NCBI RefSeq assembly: GCF_024498075.1
Contig: NZ_JANHOF010000001.1
Span: forward strand, 1,054,001 to 1,118,000
Reading direction: 5' to 3'
Source: Paenibacillus mendelii
Lineage (GTDB): Bacteria; Bacillota; Bacilli; Paenibacillales; Paenibacillaceae
Length of the DNA stretch: 64,000 bases
Every line of letters begins with the position of its first letter. The stretch's first letter is position 1. This document shows, one piece after another, positions 1-9,338 of this stretch. Both the position numbers and the translations under genes were made by a program. The notes beneath the pieces were generated by a model that saw nothing but the letters and a program-made list of their open reading frames with translations, was not told the origin of the DNA and did no database searches.

Positions 1-218
1 ATTTCATCGAAGGACAGCTGAAGGGGCGGCCGGGACTTCGTTCGGCGATCCCCGCCGACCGCAGCCAAATTGCCGCGCGATCTGATCATGAACAGCAGTC
101 CGCCGAGAATCACGATGGACAGAACTAATGGCATGACGTTCATGCCGACGAAAAACTGCAGAAAAATTAAAAGCACGGGTACGAAACCAATGGCAATCTC
201 CTTGATGTAATTACGCAT
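1..218 (-). CDS. FtsH-like AAA ATPase, N-terminal part only (runs off the window)
   Basis: Only the first 72 residues are visible; the gene continues past base 1. The start ATG (216-218) overlaps the stop of the next upstream gene, so translation is probably coupled. Residues 8-45 hold two closely spaced hydrophobic segments, followed by a basic stretch (MIRSRG). The visible part ends in LSFDE, which resembles the beginning of the FtsH ATPase domain (usually F-x-D-V-A-G). That layout, two membrane segments and then an AAA domain with almost no periplasmic part, suggests a shortened FtsH-type ATPase. The Walker motifs lie outside the window, so this is an inference from the N-terminus only. 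In B. subtilis aspB follows ypmB here, so this gene is a local difference. Confidence 0.45.
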   Translation of the reverse strand, partial: MRNYIKEIAIGFVPVLLIFLQFFVGMNVMPLVLSIVILGGLLFMIRSRGNLAAVGGDRRTKSRPPLQLSFDE

Positions 219-747
219 TTGGCCACACCCCCAGCTTGTCAGGCGTACGCGGAAGAACGATATACTTCGTTGATGCTCCGTCCTTCAAGGTGATGTAGAC
301 GTTCACCTCATCCATCTCCGATGCTGCTTGCACACCTTTATACTGCGTTTCGATCTGCTTCATAGCCGCAGGGATTTCCGTATATTTGCGTGTTTCCATC
401 GCTTGTGCAACGTCGAACAGCACGGAAGCCCATACATCGTTCAAGGTGGAGTCCGACTGCTCTCCCTGAATATTCAGGCGCAACTCGCGGGAGCCAATAA
501 CGGATTCGCCCTCACGTGCTATTTGATCATATATATTGCGAATGTTCGCGTCTTTATTAAGGGTCAGCTCCATCGTTACTGCATCACGGCCGATCACCGG
601 CTTTGCCGTATCTACGCCGGGCACACTCTGAACGATTTGCTCGAGCGGCTTCACAGCAGCAAAGTTCCGGTACGTATACCAGCCTCCAATGAGGAGGGCC
701 GCTGATATCACGGCAGTTATAATCGTAGGAAGAACTCGAATTTTCAT
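211..747 (-). CDS. membrane-anchored protein of unknown function
   Basis: I do not recognise a family for this 178-residue protein. It has one N-terminal hydrophobic segment (about residues 8-25) after a basic start (MKIR), so it is probably anchored in the membrane with the rest outside. The remainder is soluble and mixed alpha/beta in character, with no obvious catalytic motif and no cysteines. A good ribosome-binding site (AAAGGGGGC) precedes the ATG. The stop overlaps the ATG of the following FtsH-like gene by eight bases, so the two are likely made together and may act in one complex. The upstream neighbour is tseB, a cell-wall regulator, 155 bases away. Confidence 0.7.
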   Translation of the reverse strand: MKIRVLPTIITAVISAALLIGGWYTYRNFAAVKPLEQIVQSVPGVDTAKPVIGRDAVTMELTLNKDANIRNIYDQIAREGESVIGSRELRLNIQGEQSDSTLNDVWASVLFDVAQAMETRKYTEIPAAMKQIETQYKGVQAASEMDEVNVYITLKDGASTKYIVLPRTPDKLGVWPNA

Positions 748-902
748 ATCTGCAAAAAGCCCCCTTTCAAGGATGCTGTAACTCTCTTTATAGCAACAAG
801 TGTATACCCGTCTGCTATAAAAAAGTATATCACATCAACTTGTGTAAGGGGGTGTGTAATAGATGGCAGAGCTGGGTGCTGCACATCCGCTGGCAATCGC
901 CG

Positions 903-1451
903 CTATTGCTTGGGCAGGCTGTACGTGATGATATAACCGCCGTCGCTATACCGGTAAAAATCATAATAATAGAAGTTCGTCCCCGACTGATCGCGGGAAT
1001 AGAACAGCTCCCAGACGGGCTGGCCATCCTTCCATCCGAGTTTGATATGCTCCAAATCGGCATCGGGCTTCGAGCTGAGAAGCTTTTCTTTCAATTGGTC
1101 TTTGGTAAAGCCTTCTTTCACTTTGCGGATGACTGGCTGCTTGGTTATGTCCGTTTGTTCCGCCTGTTCTTCGTTCAGCCACACATATACATCGTCGCCC
1201 TGCTCATCTTTTCCTTCGACGATCCATACCGTTTCGTCCCATACATAGGTGTAGGAATCGCTCGTTTCCTTCAATGCGGCCGCCTTCATGGCCTGTGCTT
1301 CAACCTTCGTTTGCACATTCCACAAGGGGGCTTGAACATAACGGTAATATCCATTTGCTCCGATCAACAGGACGATCAAACTAGCGATAACCACTGCGGC
1401 TATGCGCGCCGGGGTCATCGAGGACGGACGCTTGCGGCGTGTAGCGCGCAT
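903..1451 (-). CDS. tseB: TseB (YpmB), cell-wall elongation regulator, DUF5590 family
   Basis: The protein has 182 residues: a basic N-terminus, one transmembrane helix (about residues 13-33) and an extracellular domain typical of the YpmB/DUF5590 family. In B. subtilis this protein is known as TseB and helps the penicillin-binding protein PBP2A in side-wall synthesis. The start ATG overlaps the stop of the upstream deaminase gene (TAATG), which suggests translational coupling. In B. subtilis ypmB lies just downstream of dinG, as here, although rex and mtaD are placed between them in this genome and ypmA is missing. Family assignment rests on gene order, length and topology. Confidence 0.75.
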   Translation of the reverse strand: MRATRRKRPSSMTPARIAAVVIASLIVLLIGANGYYRYVQAPLWNVQTKVEAQAMKAAALKETSDSYTYVWDETVWIVEGKDEQGDDVYVWLNEEQAEQTDITKQPVIRKVKEGFTKDQLKEKLLSSKPDADLEHIKLGWKDGQPVWELFYSRDQSGTNFYYYDFYRYSDGGYIITYSLPKQ

Positions 1452-2752
1452 TACCGTGCCAGCAGCCTTTCAAAGCAGCGCTGCGCCTCTGCTTTTACTT
1501 TCGACTCGTCGAGAAGGAGACATTCTCCCGATCTGACGACCTGGCGTCCGTCGATCCATACATGCTTAACGTCCCGTCCAGAACCAGCATACACAAGATG
1601 CGAGAGGATTTCCGTCTGCGGGTAAAAGTGAGGCTGGTCGGCATCGATCGCGATAAAGTCCGCCTTCATTCCCTGCTTAAGCATCCCCATTTGCTTCTCT
1701 TGTCCTAAAGCGCGGGCGCCGTATACCGTTCCCATCTTAAGCGCCTCGGAGGCAGGCACCGCAGTCGGATCGCCCGACACTCCCTTATGAATTAGTGCTG
1801 TAAGACGAATTTCATCAAATAGATCCAAGTTATTATTGCTCGCCGCACTGTCCGTACCCAGAGATACCGTAACTCCTGCTCTTAGCAGCTCCGGCACGCG
1901 CGCAACACCGCTGGCCAGCTTCAGATTGCTCGCCGGATTGTGAGACACCGCTGCTCCACGCTCCGCAAGCAGGGCAATTTCGTCATCGTTCAGATGAACC
2001 GCATGTGCAAGCAGGGCAGGACGTGAGAAGAAACCAAGCTTGTCCAGATGCTCGACCGGCCGGCAGCCATACTCATTCACATTCTGCTGCACCTCCGCCA
2101 TGGATTCCGACATATGCGTATGCAGCGGCAAATTAAGCTCATGTGCGGCTTCAACGATACGCTCGATATAATCCGGGGGACAGGTATACGGCGCATGAGG
2201 AGACATCATGGTCGTTATGCGGCCGTCTGCCTGACCATTCCAATCCTTGGCGAACTGCTTGGCTTCCATCAGCTTCTCGGTTTGAATCTCAGGCAGACAT
2301 AAGCCAATTACACCGCGGGTCAAAACGCCGCGAATACCCGATTGCATGGCCACCTCGGCTACAATATGCATACGGTCATACATATCCACGAAGGTGGTTG
2401 TACCCGATTTCAACATTTCGGCCACAGCAAGCGATGTGCCCCAGCGGACATCCTCGTCGGTAAACTTCGCTTCCATCGGCCACATTTTCTGCTCCAGCCA
2501 TACTTGAAGCGCTTCGTCATCCGAATACCCCCGCAGAAGTGACATCGCGGAGTGCGCGTGCGTATTAATCAAGCCCGGCATAAAGACAAGCCCTTGTCCG
2601 TTCAACCGCTGCGCCCCTTCCGGGGCCGGGCTTGGCGCCTCTTCTCCCAAATAGACGATACGGTCATTCTCTACGACCATATGTCCTTTCAATACGGGAC
2701 GGCTATCATCCATGGTCACGAATGTGCCGTTCTCAATCCACAGCCGGTTCAT
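1451..2752 (-). CDS. mtaD: 5-methylthioadenosine/S-adenosylhomocysteine deaminase (amidohydrolase)
   Basis: A 433-residue metal-dependent amidohydrolase of the TrzA/AtzA/MtaD group, which deaminates 5'-methylthioadenosine or S-adenosylhomocysteine. The metal and active-site residues are visible: H65-A-H67 in NTHAHSAM, H211 and H213 in LHTHMSE, H250 in LLAHAVH and D301 in LGTDSAAS. The ATG (2750-2752) lies inside the end of rex, a 20-base overlap, with a strong GAGGAGG site, so it is probably translated with rex. Substrate choice within this family cannot be read from sequence alone; guanine- or other-nucleoside deaminases are the main alternatives. Confidence 0.82.
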   Translation of the reverse strand: MNRLWIENGTFVTMDDSRPVLKGHMVVENDRIVYLGEEAPSPAPEGAQRLNGQGLVFMPGLINTHAHSAMSLLRGYSDDEALQVWLEQKMWPMEAKFTDEDVRWGTSLAVAEMLKSGTTTFVDMYDRMHIVAEVAMQSGIRGVLTRGVIGLCLPEIQTEKLMEAKQFAKDWNGQADGRITTMMSPHAPYTCPPDYIERIVEAAHELNLPLHTHMSESMAEVQQNVNEYGCRPVEHLDKLGFFSRPALLAHAVHLNDDEIALLAERGAAVSHNPASNLKLASGVARVPELLRAGVTVSLGTDSAASNNNLDLFDEIRLTALIHKGVSGDPTAVPASEALKMGTVYGARALGQEKQMGMLKQGMKADFIAIDADQPHFYPQTEILSHLVYAGSGRDVKHVWIDGRQVVRSGECLLLDESKVKAEAQRCFERLLAR

Positions 2753-3383
2753 CGTCTTCCTCCTCTTTCTTCTCCAAATAATACGCTAAGCTCAGCAGCT
2801 CCGTTGTAAAATCGGCATAATGGATCCGTATATGATCGGGAACGCGCAGAATGGTCGGCGCAAAGTTCAAAATCCCTTTCACACCTGCATCTACGAAACG
2901 GTCCGCCACATTCTGCGCTTCAACTGCAGGGACGGTAATAATTCCGATCACGATGTTGAGCTCTTCCACCTTCGGCTTCAGATCGTCCATCGCTTGAACG
3001 GTCAGACTGTTTATTTGCGACCCCACTACGGCAGGATGCGCATCGAATACGGCCGTTATTTTCATGTTGTCTTTCAAATACGTATTGTAATTGCATAGTG
3101 CCCGCCCTAGATTGCCGGCACCTACAAGCCCGACGCTAAGCGGCTGGTCGAGCTTGAGGATTTGCCTTATCTTTTCAATGAGATACGAAACGTCATAACC
3201 AATTCCTTTACGTCCAAACTCGCCGAAGTAAGCCAAATCTTTGCGGATTTGCGCCGGATTAAGATCCAGCTTGTTGCCGAGCTCCTGCGACGAGACAGTC
3301 TGGACGTCCCGTTTATGCAGATCATTCAGCACCTGCAGGTAAACTGGCAGCCTGCGCACGACCGCTTCGGATATTTTCTTCAT
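2733..3383 (-). CDS. rex: redox-sensing transcriptional repressor Rex
   Basis: A 216-residue Rex protein. Residues 1-80 form the winged-helix DNA-binding domain with the typical RRLPVYLQVL start and IRKDLAYFGEFGRKGIGY region. Residues 85 onward form the Rossmann NADH-binding domain with GAGNLG at 88-93. Rex binds DNA when the NADH/NAD+ ratio is low and releases it when NADH rises, so respiration and fermentation genes are induced. The ribosome-binding site (GAGGAGAC) precedes ATG at 3383. The gene starts three bases after the dinG stop and overlaps mtaD downstream. The window also holds the qcrABC respiratory operon, a plausible type of target, but I found no convincing Rex box there. Confidence 0.95.
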   Translation of the reverse strand: MKKISEAVVRRLPVYLQVLNDLHKRDVQTVSSQELGNKLDLNPAQIRKDLAYFGEFGRKGIGYDVSYLIEKIRQILKLDQPLSVGLVGAGNLGRALCNYNTYLKDNMKITAVFDAHPAVVGSQINSLTVQAMDDLKPKVEELNIVIGIITVPAVEAQNVADRFVDAGVKGILNFAPTILRVPDHIRIHYADFTTELLSLAYYLEKKEEEDDEPAVD

Positions 3384-3386
3384 GGC

Positions 3387-6254
3387 TTACGTCTCCTCTC
3401 TTCCAACCGCTAACCATTCCCTGATCCTTGGTACGATTTGATCGAGATGCATATGCTCGATCTTCGGCCCAGGCAGCGAATACAAGAAATACTTACCATA
3501 GTACGTATCGATAACGCGGGTATCGTAAATAAGTACAATTCCCCGATCATTCGCCGTTCGGACAAGCCGCCCGAACCCCTGCTTAAATCGGATCACCGCT
3601 TGCGGTATAGAAAGCTTCATGAACGGGTTCTGCTTCTGCTCCTGCAGCATCTCCGACTTTGCCTCTACGAGCGGATGGTTCGGCGGTTGAAACGGCAATC
3701 TGACAATGGCCAGGCAGGTCAGAGCCTCCCCGGGTATGTCCACCCCTTCCCAGAAGCTGCTCGTCCCCAGCAGCACCGAAGCGGTCTGCTGCTGGAAGCG
3801 CCTGGTCAGCTTGCTCCGGTTACCGCTGTCAATGCCTTGTGCAAGCAATTGAATGCCGCTGGGGGCCAAGGCTTCCTTGAGTGGCTCGTAGACCTGCTTC
3901 AGCATACGATACGAGGTGAACAGGACTAGCATTCTTCCTTTGGTCTCCGTCGCTGCATCGGCTAGCGAGCGTATGAGCATTTCGTTGAATTGCGGGTCGC
4001 CAGCCGCCCCTTTCAATATGGGGAAATTGCGCGGAATACATACCAGTGCCTGTTCCCTGAAATTGAACGGAGACGGAAGCTGCACGGTTTTCAGCCTTCC
4101 CCGCTCCTCTTCCTGCAGCAGCCCGAGCTGCTCACTCGCATATTGAAACGATTTCTGAACCGATAAAGTTGCCGACGTAAGCACCACGCTTTTCTTTGCA
4201 TCGAAGAAGTAGGTCCGCAGTTGGCCGCTTACGTCTGCCGGCACGGCATACAGATGAACCGATTTGGCGCGAAAATTGTTATTGGCTTCCAGCCAATAAA
4301 CAAACTCCTTTTTGTCCGCTTTCATGAAGGCACGAAGATCGTCGCGCGCACGCATCAAATCCTTGACCGTGCCGCTTAAGTCGGTAACCAGCGCTACAAC
4401 CGCTTGCTCATTGAGCTCGTCCTTCATCTCCGTGAACATCTTATCCAGCGCGCGGACGATTTTGTTCAGATGGCCGTGAACGACTTCCTCGACGCTCTGA
4501 GCATCCTTCCAGCTGCCCGGCAGCTTAGCGGATCTTAGGCGCAGCACGAACTGACCCGCTTCGCCGGATGAATCCTGAGCCCCGCTTCCCATTAAAGAGA
4601 ACAGCGTTTCGAACAAACGGTCCCAATCATCGCGCAGCTCACCGAATACCGGCACCACATCGTCGATCGTTTCCCGCCATGCCTCGCTTTTCTCCGCGTC
4701 TTCATTGTTCAGTTTATGTTTAAGCTGAATCAACAAGCCGTTGCGGGCGTCCTTGCACAGTCTTGCAATTGGATGATTAACGGAATGATACGATAATTGC
4801 GTCCCCAAATGCTTGCCCGCCACTTCTTCCAGGTGATGGGCTTCATCCACAATGAGATGCTCATAGCCAGGCAAGAGCCGGTGATCGGCCCGGATATCCG
4901 TGAACAGCATGGAGTGATTGGTAATGACGACATCAGCTAAATTGGCTTCCTGCTTGGCGCGGTGATAATAACACCGTTTGAACCATGGACAGCTGCGGTT
5001 TAAGCAGGAGTCGGCGTCGCTTGCAACCGTTCCCCAGAAATCGGCGCCTTTATTGCCAAAGTTCAGCTCCTCCTGGTCGCCGTTATCCGTTTCCCCAAGC
5101 CATACGACCATCTGCGAAGCGGTTATACGATCCTCATTCGGTGAGCTGAAGTCCTTGGTGACGACTTTACCTTCGAACTTGCGCAAACATAAATAATTGC
5201 CGCGCCCTTTGAAGACCGCGGCCTTGAATGGATAAGGGAGTACGGATTGCAATAACGGTAAATCCCGTTGTCTAAGCTGTTCCTGAAGATTAATGGTATG
5301 GGTGCTGACCAGAATCTTTTTGTCCATCTTCACGCCGTAATAGAGCGCAGGAATGAGATAACCGAGTGATTTGCCCGTTCCTGTACCTGCTTCAATCATC
5401 AAATGCTTGTCCTGCTCGAAAGCCTCAAGCACTTCCTGAAACATAATATTTTGCGGTTCGCGTTCTTCATAATTCGGAATGATGGCTCGAAGGTTGTCTT
5501 TCATATGAGCAAGAAAGTCGGGGAACGTCCATTCTCCTACTGATTCTGCCTCTCCTGCACCGCTTCTTGGCGGCTCCTCATCCGTCCAGTCGCCGGTATT
5601 CATGGCGAATTGACGAAAGTAAGCATGGGCGCCCGGATCCACGGACGAAGAGAGCTCCCGCTGAACGGCAATTTCCTGCACAAACCAGCCTAAGTCATCA
5701 ATATCATCCCCGAGTAAGATGGTTAGGCGTTGAAGCGTCAGTAGCGGAAGCTGTTCCAGCTTCCGGTAGCACAGCGCAAATAATTCACCGGTCGCAATAG
5801 CATCGCTGTCCGCACGGTGATGCTGATCATGTGCGATACCAAAAAGCTCCGTGACGGCTCCCAGCTGGTACGTTGTCAGCATCGGATACAGAATGCGCAG
5901 CAGATCGATTGTATCCAAGCGTCTCCCGGCGAAGGGCATATACCCGCAGCGATCGAGCGCTTGATTCAGAAAACCGGCATCGAATCCGACATTATGGGCA
6001 ACCAACACGGCGTCATCCAGCAGCGGTATAAGCTCAAGCAGTACATCTTCAGCAGGCGGGGCATCTTCGACCATGGATTCGTCGATACCCGTCAGCTGCG
6101 TAATAAAGGGTGGAATCGGAATCGTGGGCTTGACGAAGCTGCTGAACGTACGAACGGTCTGCATATCCTCGTCAAGCAGCACGAGCCCCACTTGTATGAT
6201 TTCATCGCCGGCACTATGTCCGGTCGTTTCCAAATCCAGTACCGCATAATTCAT
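3387..6254 (-). CDS. dinG: DinG-family helicase with N-terminal 3'-5' exonuclease domain
   Basis: A 955-residue fusion. Residues 1-170 form a DnaQ-like exonuclease with DLETTG (D7, E9), HNVGFD (about 87-92) and HHRADSDA (about 145). The rest is an XPD/DinG superfamily 2 helicase with Walker A AGTGTGKS (about 289-296) and the DEAH box IVDEAHH. Four cysteines spaced C...C-x4-C-x5-C (YLCLRK; SCLNRSCPWFKRC) match the 4Fe-4S cluster ligands of E. coli DinG. The longer reading from 6326 is rejected because it overlaps the upstream TPR gene; ATG at 6254 starts right at the conserved NYAVLDLETTG. DNA repair is the expected role. Confidence 0.93.
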   Translation of the reverse strand: MNYAVLDLETTGHSAGDEIIQVGLVLLDEDMQTVRTFSSFVKPTIPIPPFITQLTGIDESMVEDAPPAEDVLLELIPLLDDAVLVAHNVGFDAGFLNQALDRCGYMPFAGRRLDTIDLLRILYPMLTTYQLGAVTELFGIAHDQHHRADSDAIATGELFALCYRKLEQLPLLTLQRLTILLGDDIDDLGWFVQEIAVQRELSSSVDPGAHAYFRQFAMNTGDWTDEEPPRSGAGEAESVGEWTFPDFLAHMKDNLRAIIPNYEEREPQNIMFQEVLEAFEQDKHLMIEAGTGTGKSLGYLIPALYYGVKMDKKILVSTHTINLQEQLRQRDLPLLQSVLPYPFKAAVFKGRGNYLCLRKFEGKVVTKDFSSPNEDRITASQMVVWLGETDNGDQEELNFGNKGADFWGTVASDADSCLNRSCPWFKRCYYHRAKQEANLADVVITNHSMLFTDIRADHRLLPGYEHLIVDEAHHLEEVAGKHLGTQLSYHSVNHPIARLCKDARNGLLIQLKHKLNNEDAEKSEAWRETIDDVVPVFGELRDDWDRLFETLFSLMGSGAQDSSGEAGQFVLRLRSAKLPGSWKDAQSVEEVVHGHLNKIVRALDKMFTEMKDELNEQAVVALVTDLSGTVKDLMRARDDLRAFMKADKKEFVYWLEANNNFRAKSVHLYAVPADVSGQLRTYFFDAKKSVVLTSATLSVQKSFQYASEQLGLLQEEERGRLKTVQLPSPFNFREQALVCIPRNFPILKGAAGDPQFNEMLIRSLADAATETKGRMLVLFTSYRMLKQVYEPLKEALAPSGIQLLAQGIDSGNRSKLTRRFQQQTASVLLGTSSFWEGVDIPGEALTCLAIVRLPFQPPNHPLVEAKSEMLQEQKQNPFMKLSIPQAVIRFKQGFGRLVRTANDRGIVLIYDTRVIDTYYGKYFLYSLPGPKIEHMHLDQIVPRIREWLAVGREET

Positions 6255-6279
6255 CCGAATTTCGATCCTCTCCCAAATT

Positions 6280-7095
6280 CTAAAGCTGCCCACTCCCAAA
6301 ATATAGAGATAAGTGCCCCTGATCATGCTGCCGGCATGAATTCAAATTGGAGAGCGGGTCGGTAAAGGCGGGGTCGGTCTCATGAGCCTTCAAGAAGTAT
6401 CTCTCCGCCTGCTCCAGATTCATCCTTACGGCCTGTATGCAGCCCAGCGCATTATAGCCGAGCGCCTGCCATTTGGGATGATCTGTCAGCTCCACAAGTA
6501 GTTGAAAATGGCGCTGCGCCTCCAGCCATTCCTGCAAATGCATATAAGTCATGGCTAGGAAAAGGCGTGCTCCATTGTTGTCTGGCGCACAATTGACTGC
6601 TTCCTGAAAATGTTCCGCGGCATGACGGAACATGAATAGCTTGAAGTATCCCTGGCCTTTCATGATCGCAGGGATCTCCTGGCCGTTGGAATCCGTCGTT
6701 GACAGTGAAATAAGATTAGGCGGAGATGAAGCGGAAGCCGTTTGAATACAGCCGGAAGCATGCGGCTGCGCCGATTGCCCCTTCTGCTGCTCCTGAACGG
6801 GTTTGTCGGCAGCGTCAAGCTGCTGCTCCCGAAAGTCAGCCATTTTTTCCTCAAACTGCAGCCATTCTTCAATAAATGTGTCACTTATTGATTTTAACAT
6901 GGAAAGTTGCTCGGTGTATTGTTTCTTTTGTTCAAATGCTGCATGCGGATAATGAACCATAATGTCGTCAAGCATTTCGTGCATCGTTGCGAATACATGC
7001 CGGAACAATAGCCTGCACCTCGCCTTCGCTCCAAAGTTGAGTGAATTGTTATGCTCATTCTTTGCGCGGGGCATGGTTTTCATACTCCATGGCAA
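6280..7095 (-). CDS. TPR-repeat protein of unknown function
   Basis: Up to 271 residues. The C-terminal half (about residues 145-260) carries tetratricopeptide-type repeats (FKLFMFRHAAEHFQEAVNCAP, then AERYFLKAHETDPAF), so it likely binds other proteins. The middle is low-complexity and glutamine/serine rich, and the N-terminal part is probably helical. No catalytic motif is seen. The start is uncertain: no good ribosome-binding site precedes the first ATG codons, and an ATG at 6984 (MHEMLDD) is another possibility. The gene lies between panD (stop 44 bases upstream) and dinG (26 bases downstream) and is probably part of the same transcript. Confidence 0.7.
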   Translation of the reverse strand: MPWSMKTMPRAKNEHNNSLNFGAKARCRLLFRHVFATMHEMLDDIMVHYPHAAFEQKKQYTEQLSMLKSISDTFIEEWLQFEEKMADFREQQLDAADKPVQEQQKGQSAQPHASGCIQTASASSPPNLISLSTTDSNGQEIPAIMKGQGYFKLFMFRHAAEHFQEAVNCAPDNNGARLFLAMTYMHLQEWLEAQRHFQLLVELTDHPKWQALGYNALGCIQAVRMNLEQAERYFLKAHETDPAFTDPLSNLNSCRQHDQGHLSLYFGSGQL

Positions 7096-7139
7096 TCGTT
7101 ACACAAGTTTGGGATCATCATTAGGCTGTGGCCAGGCCG

Positions 7140-7523
7140 TTATATTATGGTGGCGTGAACTTCCTCGTTCATCGTCTCCACCGGACGGTTCGCTTCGTCC
7201 AGAATAACAACCTTTGGCTTATATTGGCGGGCTTCCTCCTCCGTCATCATGCCGTATGAAATGATAATGACGTTATCGCCGGGCTGAACCAGCCGGGCAG
7301 CCGCTCCGTTTAAGCAGATGACACCTGAGCCTCTTGGCCCGGGAATAACATAGGTTTCAAGCCTTGCTCCGTTGTAATTGTTGACAATTTGAACCCTTTC
7401 ATTGGCCCAAATATCGGACAGCTCCATTAAATCCTCGTCAATGGTTATGCTTCCTACATAATTCAAGTTAGCCTCCGTCACAGTGGCCCGGTGCAGCTTG
7501 GATTTCATCATTGTTCTAAACAT
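7140..7523 (-). CDS. panD: aspartate 1-decarboxylase (PanD)
   Basis: A 127-residue pyruvoyl enzyme that turns L-aspartate into beta-alanine for pantothenate and coenzyme A synthesis. The self-cleavage site G24-S25 is visible in YVGSITIDE; cleavage there turns the serine into the pyruvoyl cofactor. Lys9 and His11 near the N-terminus (KSKLHRATV) and NGAAAR later in the chain also fit the family. Length is typical. The gene starts only a few bases after the panC stop and is the last of the panB-panC-panD operon. Confidence 0.97.
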   Translation of the reverse strand: MFRTMMKSKLHRATVTEANLNYVGSITIDEDLMELSDIWANERVQIVNNYNGARLETYVIPGPRGSGVICLNGAAARLVQPGDNVIIISYGMMTEEEARQYKPKVVILDEANRPVETMNEEVHATII

Positions 7524-7526
7524 GAC

Positions 7527-8405
7527 TTACACCTCCATGGAGTCCAGCAAGCGGTTATCGATCAGCCGCGTCTTGCCGAATTTTACAGCGAGCGCGACGA
7601 TAAGTTTATTCGGGTAGCGGGATAAATCGGCATCAGCCGGAGGAACCGTTAGATCGGGATATTCCAATATTTCCGCATAATCAATGTCAGCCAGCGGCGC
7701 CTTCGCAATTGCTTGGCGTATTCGTTCCCCAAGCTGCTGCGCCGTAATCCCCGGTTCTTTCACCCATTGCTCTGCAGAAGCCAGCGCTTGAGACAGAACG
7801 ACGGCTTGAGCCCGCGCCTCAGGGCTTAGATAGACGTTGCGCGAGCTCATCGCAAGACCATCGGCTTCACGCACCGTGTCGCACGGCACAATCTCAACTG
7901 GAATATTCAAATCGTATACCATTCGCTGGATAACGGCTACCTGCTGCGCATCCTTCATTCCAAAATAAGCACGATCAGGCTGTACGAGATGGAATAGCTT
8001 GCTTACAACCGTGCCAACTCCGTCAAAATGACCTGGGCGGGACGCTCCGCACAGCCGCTCGGTGACCTGATTGACAAGGACGCTCGTGAGCGGCTTCGAA
8101 GGATACATCTCCTGAACCGAAGGCATGAAGATGAGATCGATGCCGTTTTTTTCCGCCAATTCGATATCACGCTTCGCATCTCTGGGATATTGATCATAAT
8201 CTTCATTAGGGCCAAATTGAAGCGGGTTGACGAATATCGATAATACGGCATAACCGCACTCCGTTCTCGCCCGGCGCATCAGACTGGCATGACCCTCGTG
8301 CAGATAACCCATGGTCGGCACCAATCCGATCCTGCCTTCCGAGGCCTCACGGCGATACTGGCGAATCGTGCGCTTCAGTTCTTCAATCGTGGTAACAACA
8401 ATCAT
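7527..8405 (-). CDS. panC: pantothenate synthetase (PanC)
   Basis: A 292-residue pantoate-beta-alanine ligase that joins pantoate and beta-alanine using ATP. The nucleotide-binding HIGH-like segment is visible as TMGYLHEGHASLM near residue 31, followed by FVNPLQFGPNEDYDQYPR and, further on, FGMKDAQQ and the KMSKS-like SSRNVYLSPE. Length is normal for the family. Its start overlaps the stop of panB (ATGA), so translation is coupled. The product of the next gene, PanD, supplies beta-alanine, and PanB supplies ketopantoate, so the three make most of the pathway. Confidence 0.97.
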   Translation of the reverse strand: MIVVTTIEELKRTIRQYRREASEGRIGLVPTMGYLHEGHASLMRRARTECGYAVLSIFVNPLQFGPNEDYDQYPRDAKRDIELAEKNGIDLIFMPSVQEMYPSKPLTSVLVNQVTERLCGASRPGHFDGVGTVVSKLFHLVQPDRAYFGMKDAQQVAVIQRMVYDLNIPVEIVPCDTVREADGLAMSSRNVYLSPEARAQAVVLSQALASAEQWVKEPGITAQQLGERIRQAIAKAPLADIDYAEILEYPDLTVPPADADLSRYPNKLIVALAVKFGKTRLIDNRLLDSMEV

Positions 8406-9304
8406 GCTTGTTTCCCTCCGCTTGTAGGACGATCATCAGAAGCTGGCTCATGAGCCGCAGAACCGGCACCGTATAAGTGTTTAACGAGCTCCTGATCCAT
8501 CGGGAATGAATGCTCTTCTTGCGGGAAGGCCTTCGATTTCACGTCGGACACATACGCGCTGATCGCGCTGCGAACCGTCGTACCCAGATCGGCATACGTC
8601 TTAACGAAGCGCTTCGCCCGATAAGGTGATGAATATTGGAGGATGTCATGGTACACGAGCACCTGACCGTCACAGCTGCGCCCTGCTCCTATGCCAATGG
8701 TCGGGATTTTCAGTGCAGAAGTAATCGCCTCCCCGAGCGGCTCGGTGACCAATTCCACGACAATAGCGAACGCGCCGGCGGCTTCCAAAGCGAGGGCATC
8801 CTCGACCAATTGCTTTGCTTCCTGCTCTAGCTTGCCCTGCACCTTATACCCGCCAAGCTGGTGAACGGATTGCGGCGTAAGTCCAATATGGCCCATTACT
8901 GGAATTCCGGCTTGAACGAGTGCAGCTACCTCTTCGGCGATGTCTGCGCCGCCTTCCATTTTGACCGCATGAGCATGCCCTTCCTGCATGAGCCGCGCAG
9001 CATTGCGGAGAGTCGTTTCTTTTCCAAGACGGTAGGTCATGAAGGGCAAGTCTGCGACGATGAACGTCTGCCTTGCTCCGCGCGCCGCAGCGCGCGTATG
9101 GTACACCATGTCGTCCAGCGTTACCGGTATAGTTGTATCGTAGCCAAGCACGACATTGCCAAGCGAGTCACCGACGAGAATGACGTCAATACCCGCTTCC
9201 TCGGCCAACTTGGCGGATGGATAGTCATAAGCTGTCAGCACCGAGATCGGTTCGCCGCTTTGCTTCATTTTTTTCATTTTTGTAATCGTCAATGGTTGTT
9301 TCAT
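8402..9304 (-). CDS. panB: 3-methyl-2-oxobutanoate hydroxymethyltransferase (PanB)
   Basis: A 300-residue ketopantoate hydroxymethyltransferase, the first committed enzyme of pantothenate synthesis; it adds a one-carbon unit from methylene-tetrahydrofolate to 2-oxoisovalerate. Recognisable segments are LTAYDYPSAKLAEEAG, VGDSLGNVVLGYDTT (metal-binding Asp), VKMEGG and GHIGLTPQ. The first gene of panBCD. It is preceded by a leader of about 250 bases that contains a complete intrinsic terminator, so the operon is probably controlled by transcription attenuation. The reductase PanE/ApbA is not in this window. Confidence 0.97.
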   Translation of the reverse strand: MKQPLTITKMKKMKQSGEPISVLTAYDYPSAKLAEEAGIDVILVGDSLGNVVLGYDTTIPVTLDDMVYHTRAAARGARQTFIVADLPFMTYRLGKETTLRNAARLMQEGHAHAVKMEGGADIAEEVAALVQAGIPVMGHIGLTPQSVHQLGGYKVQGKLEQEAKQLVEDALALEAAGAFAIVVELVTEPLGEAITSALKIPTIGIGAGRSCDGQVLVYHDILQYSSPYRAKRFVKTYADLGTTVRSAISAYVSDVKSKAFPQEEHSFPMDQELVKHLYGAGSAAHEPASDDRPTSGGKQA

Positions 9305-9338
9305 TCTTCTCGTCCCCCTATGGGTTTAGGATAAACGC

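Noticed and set aside
863-928. Plus-strand 21-codon frame (MAELGAAHPL...) with AAGGGGG upstream
   Set aside because: The ribosome-binding site is good, but the frame is very short, no promoter or terminator fits, and it runs antisense into the end of tseB.
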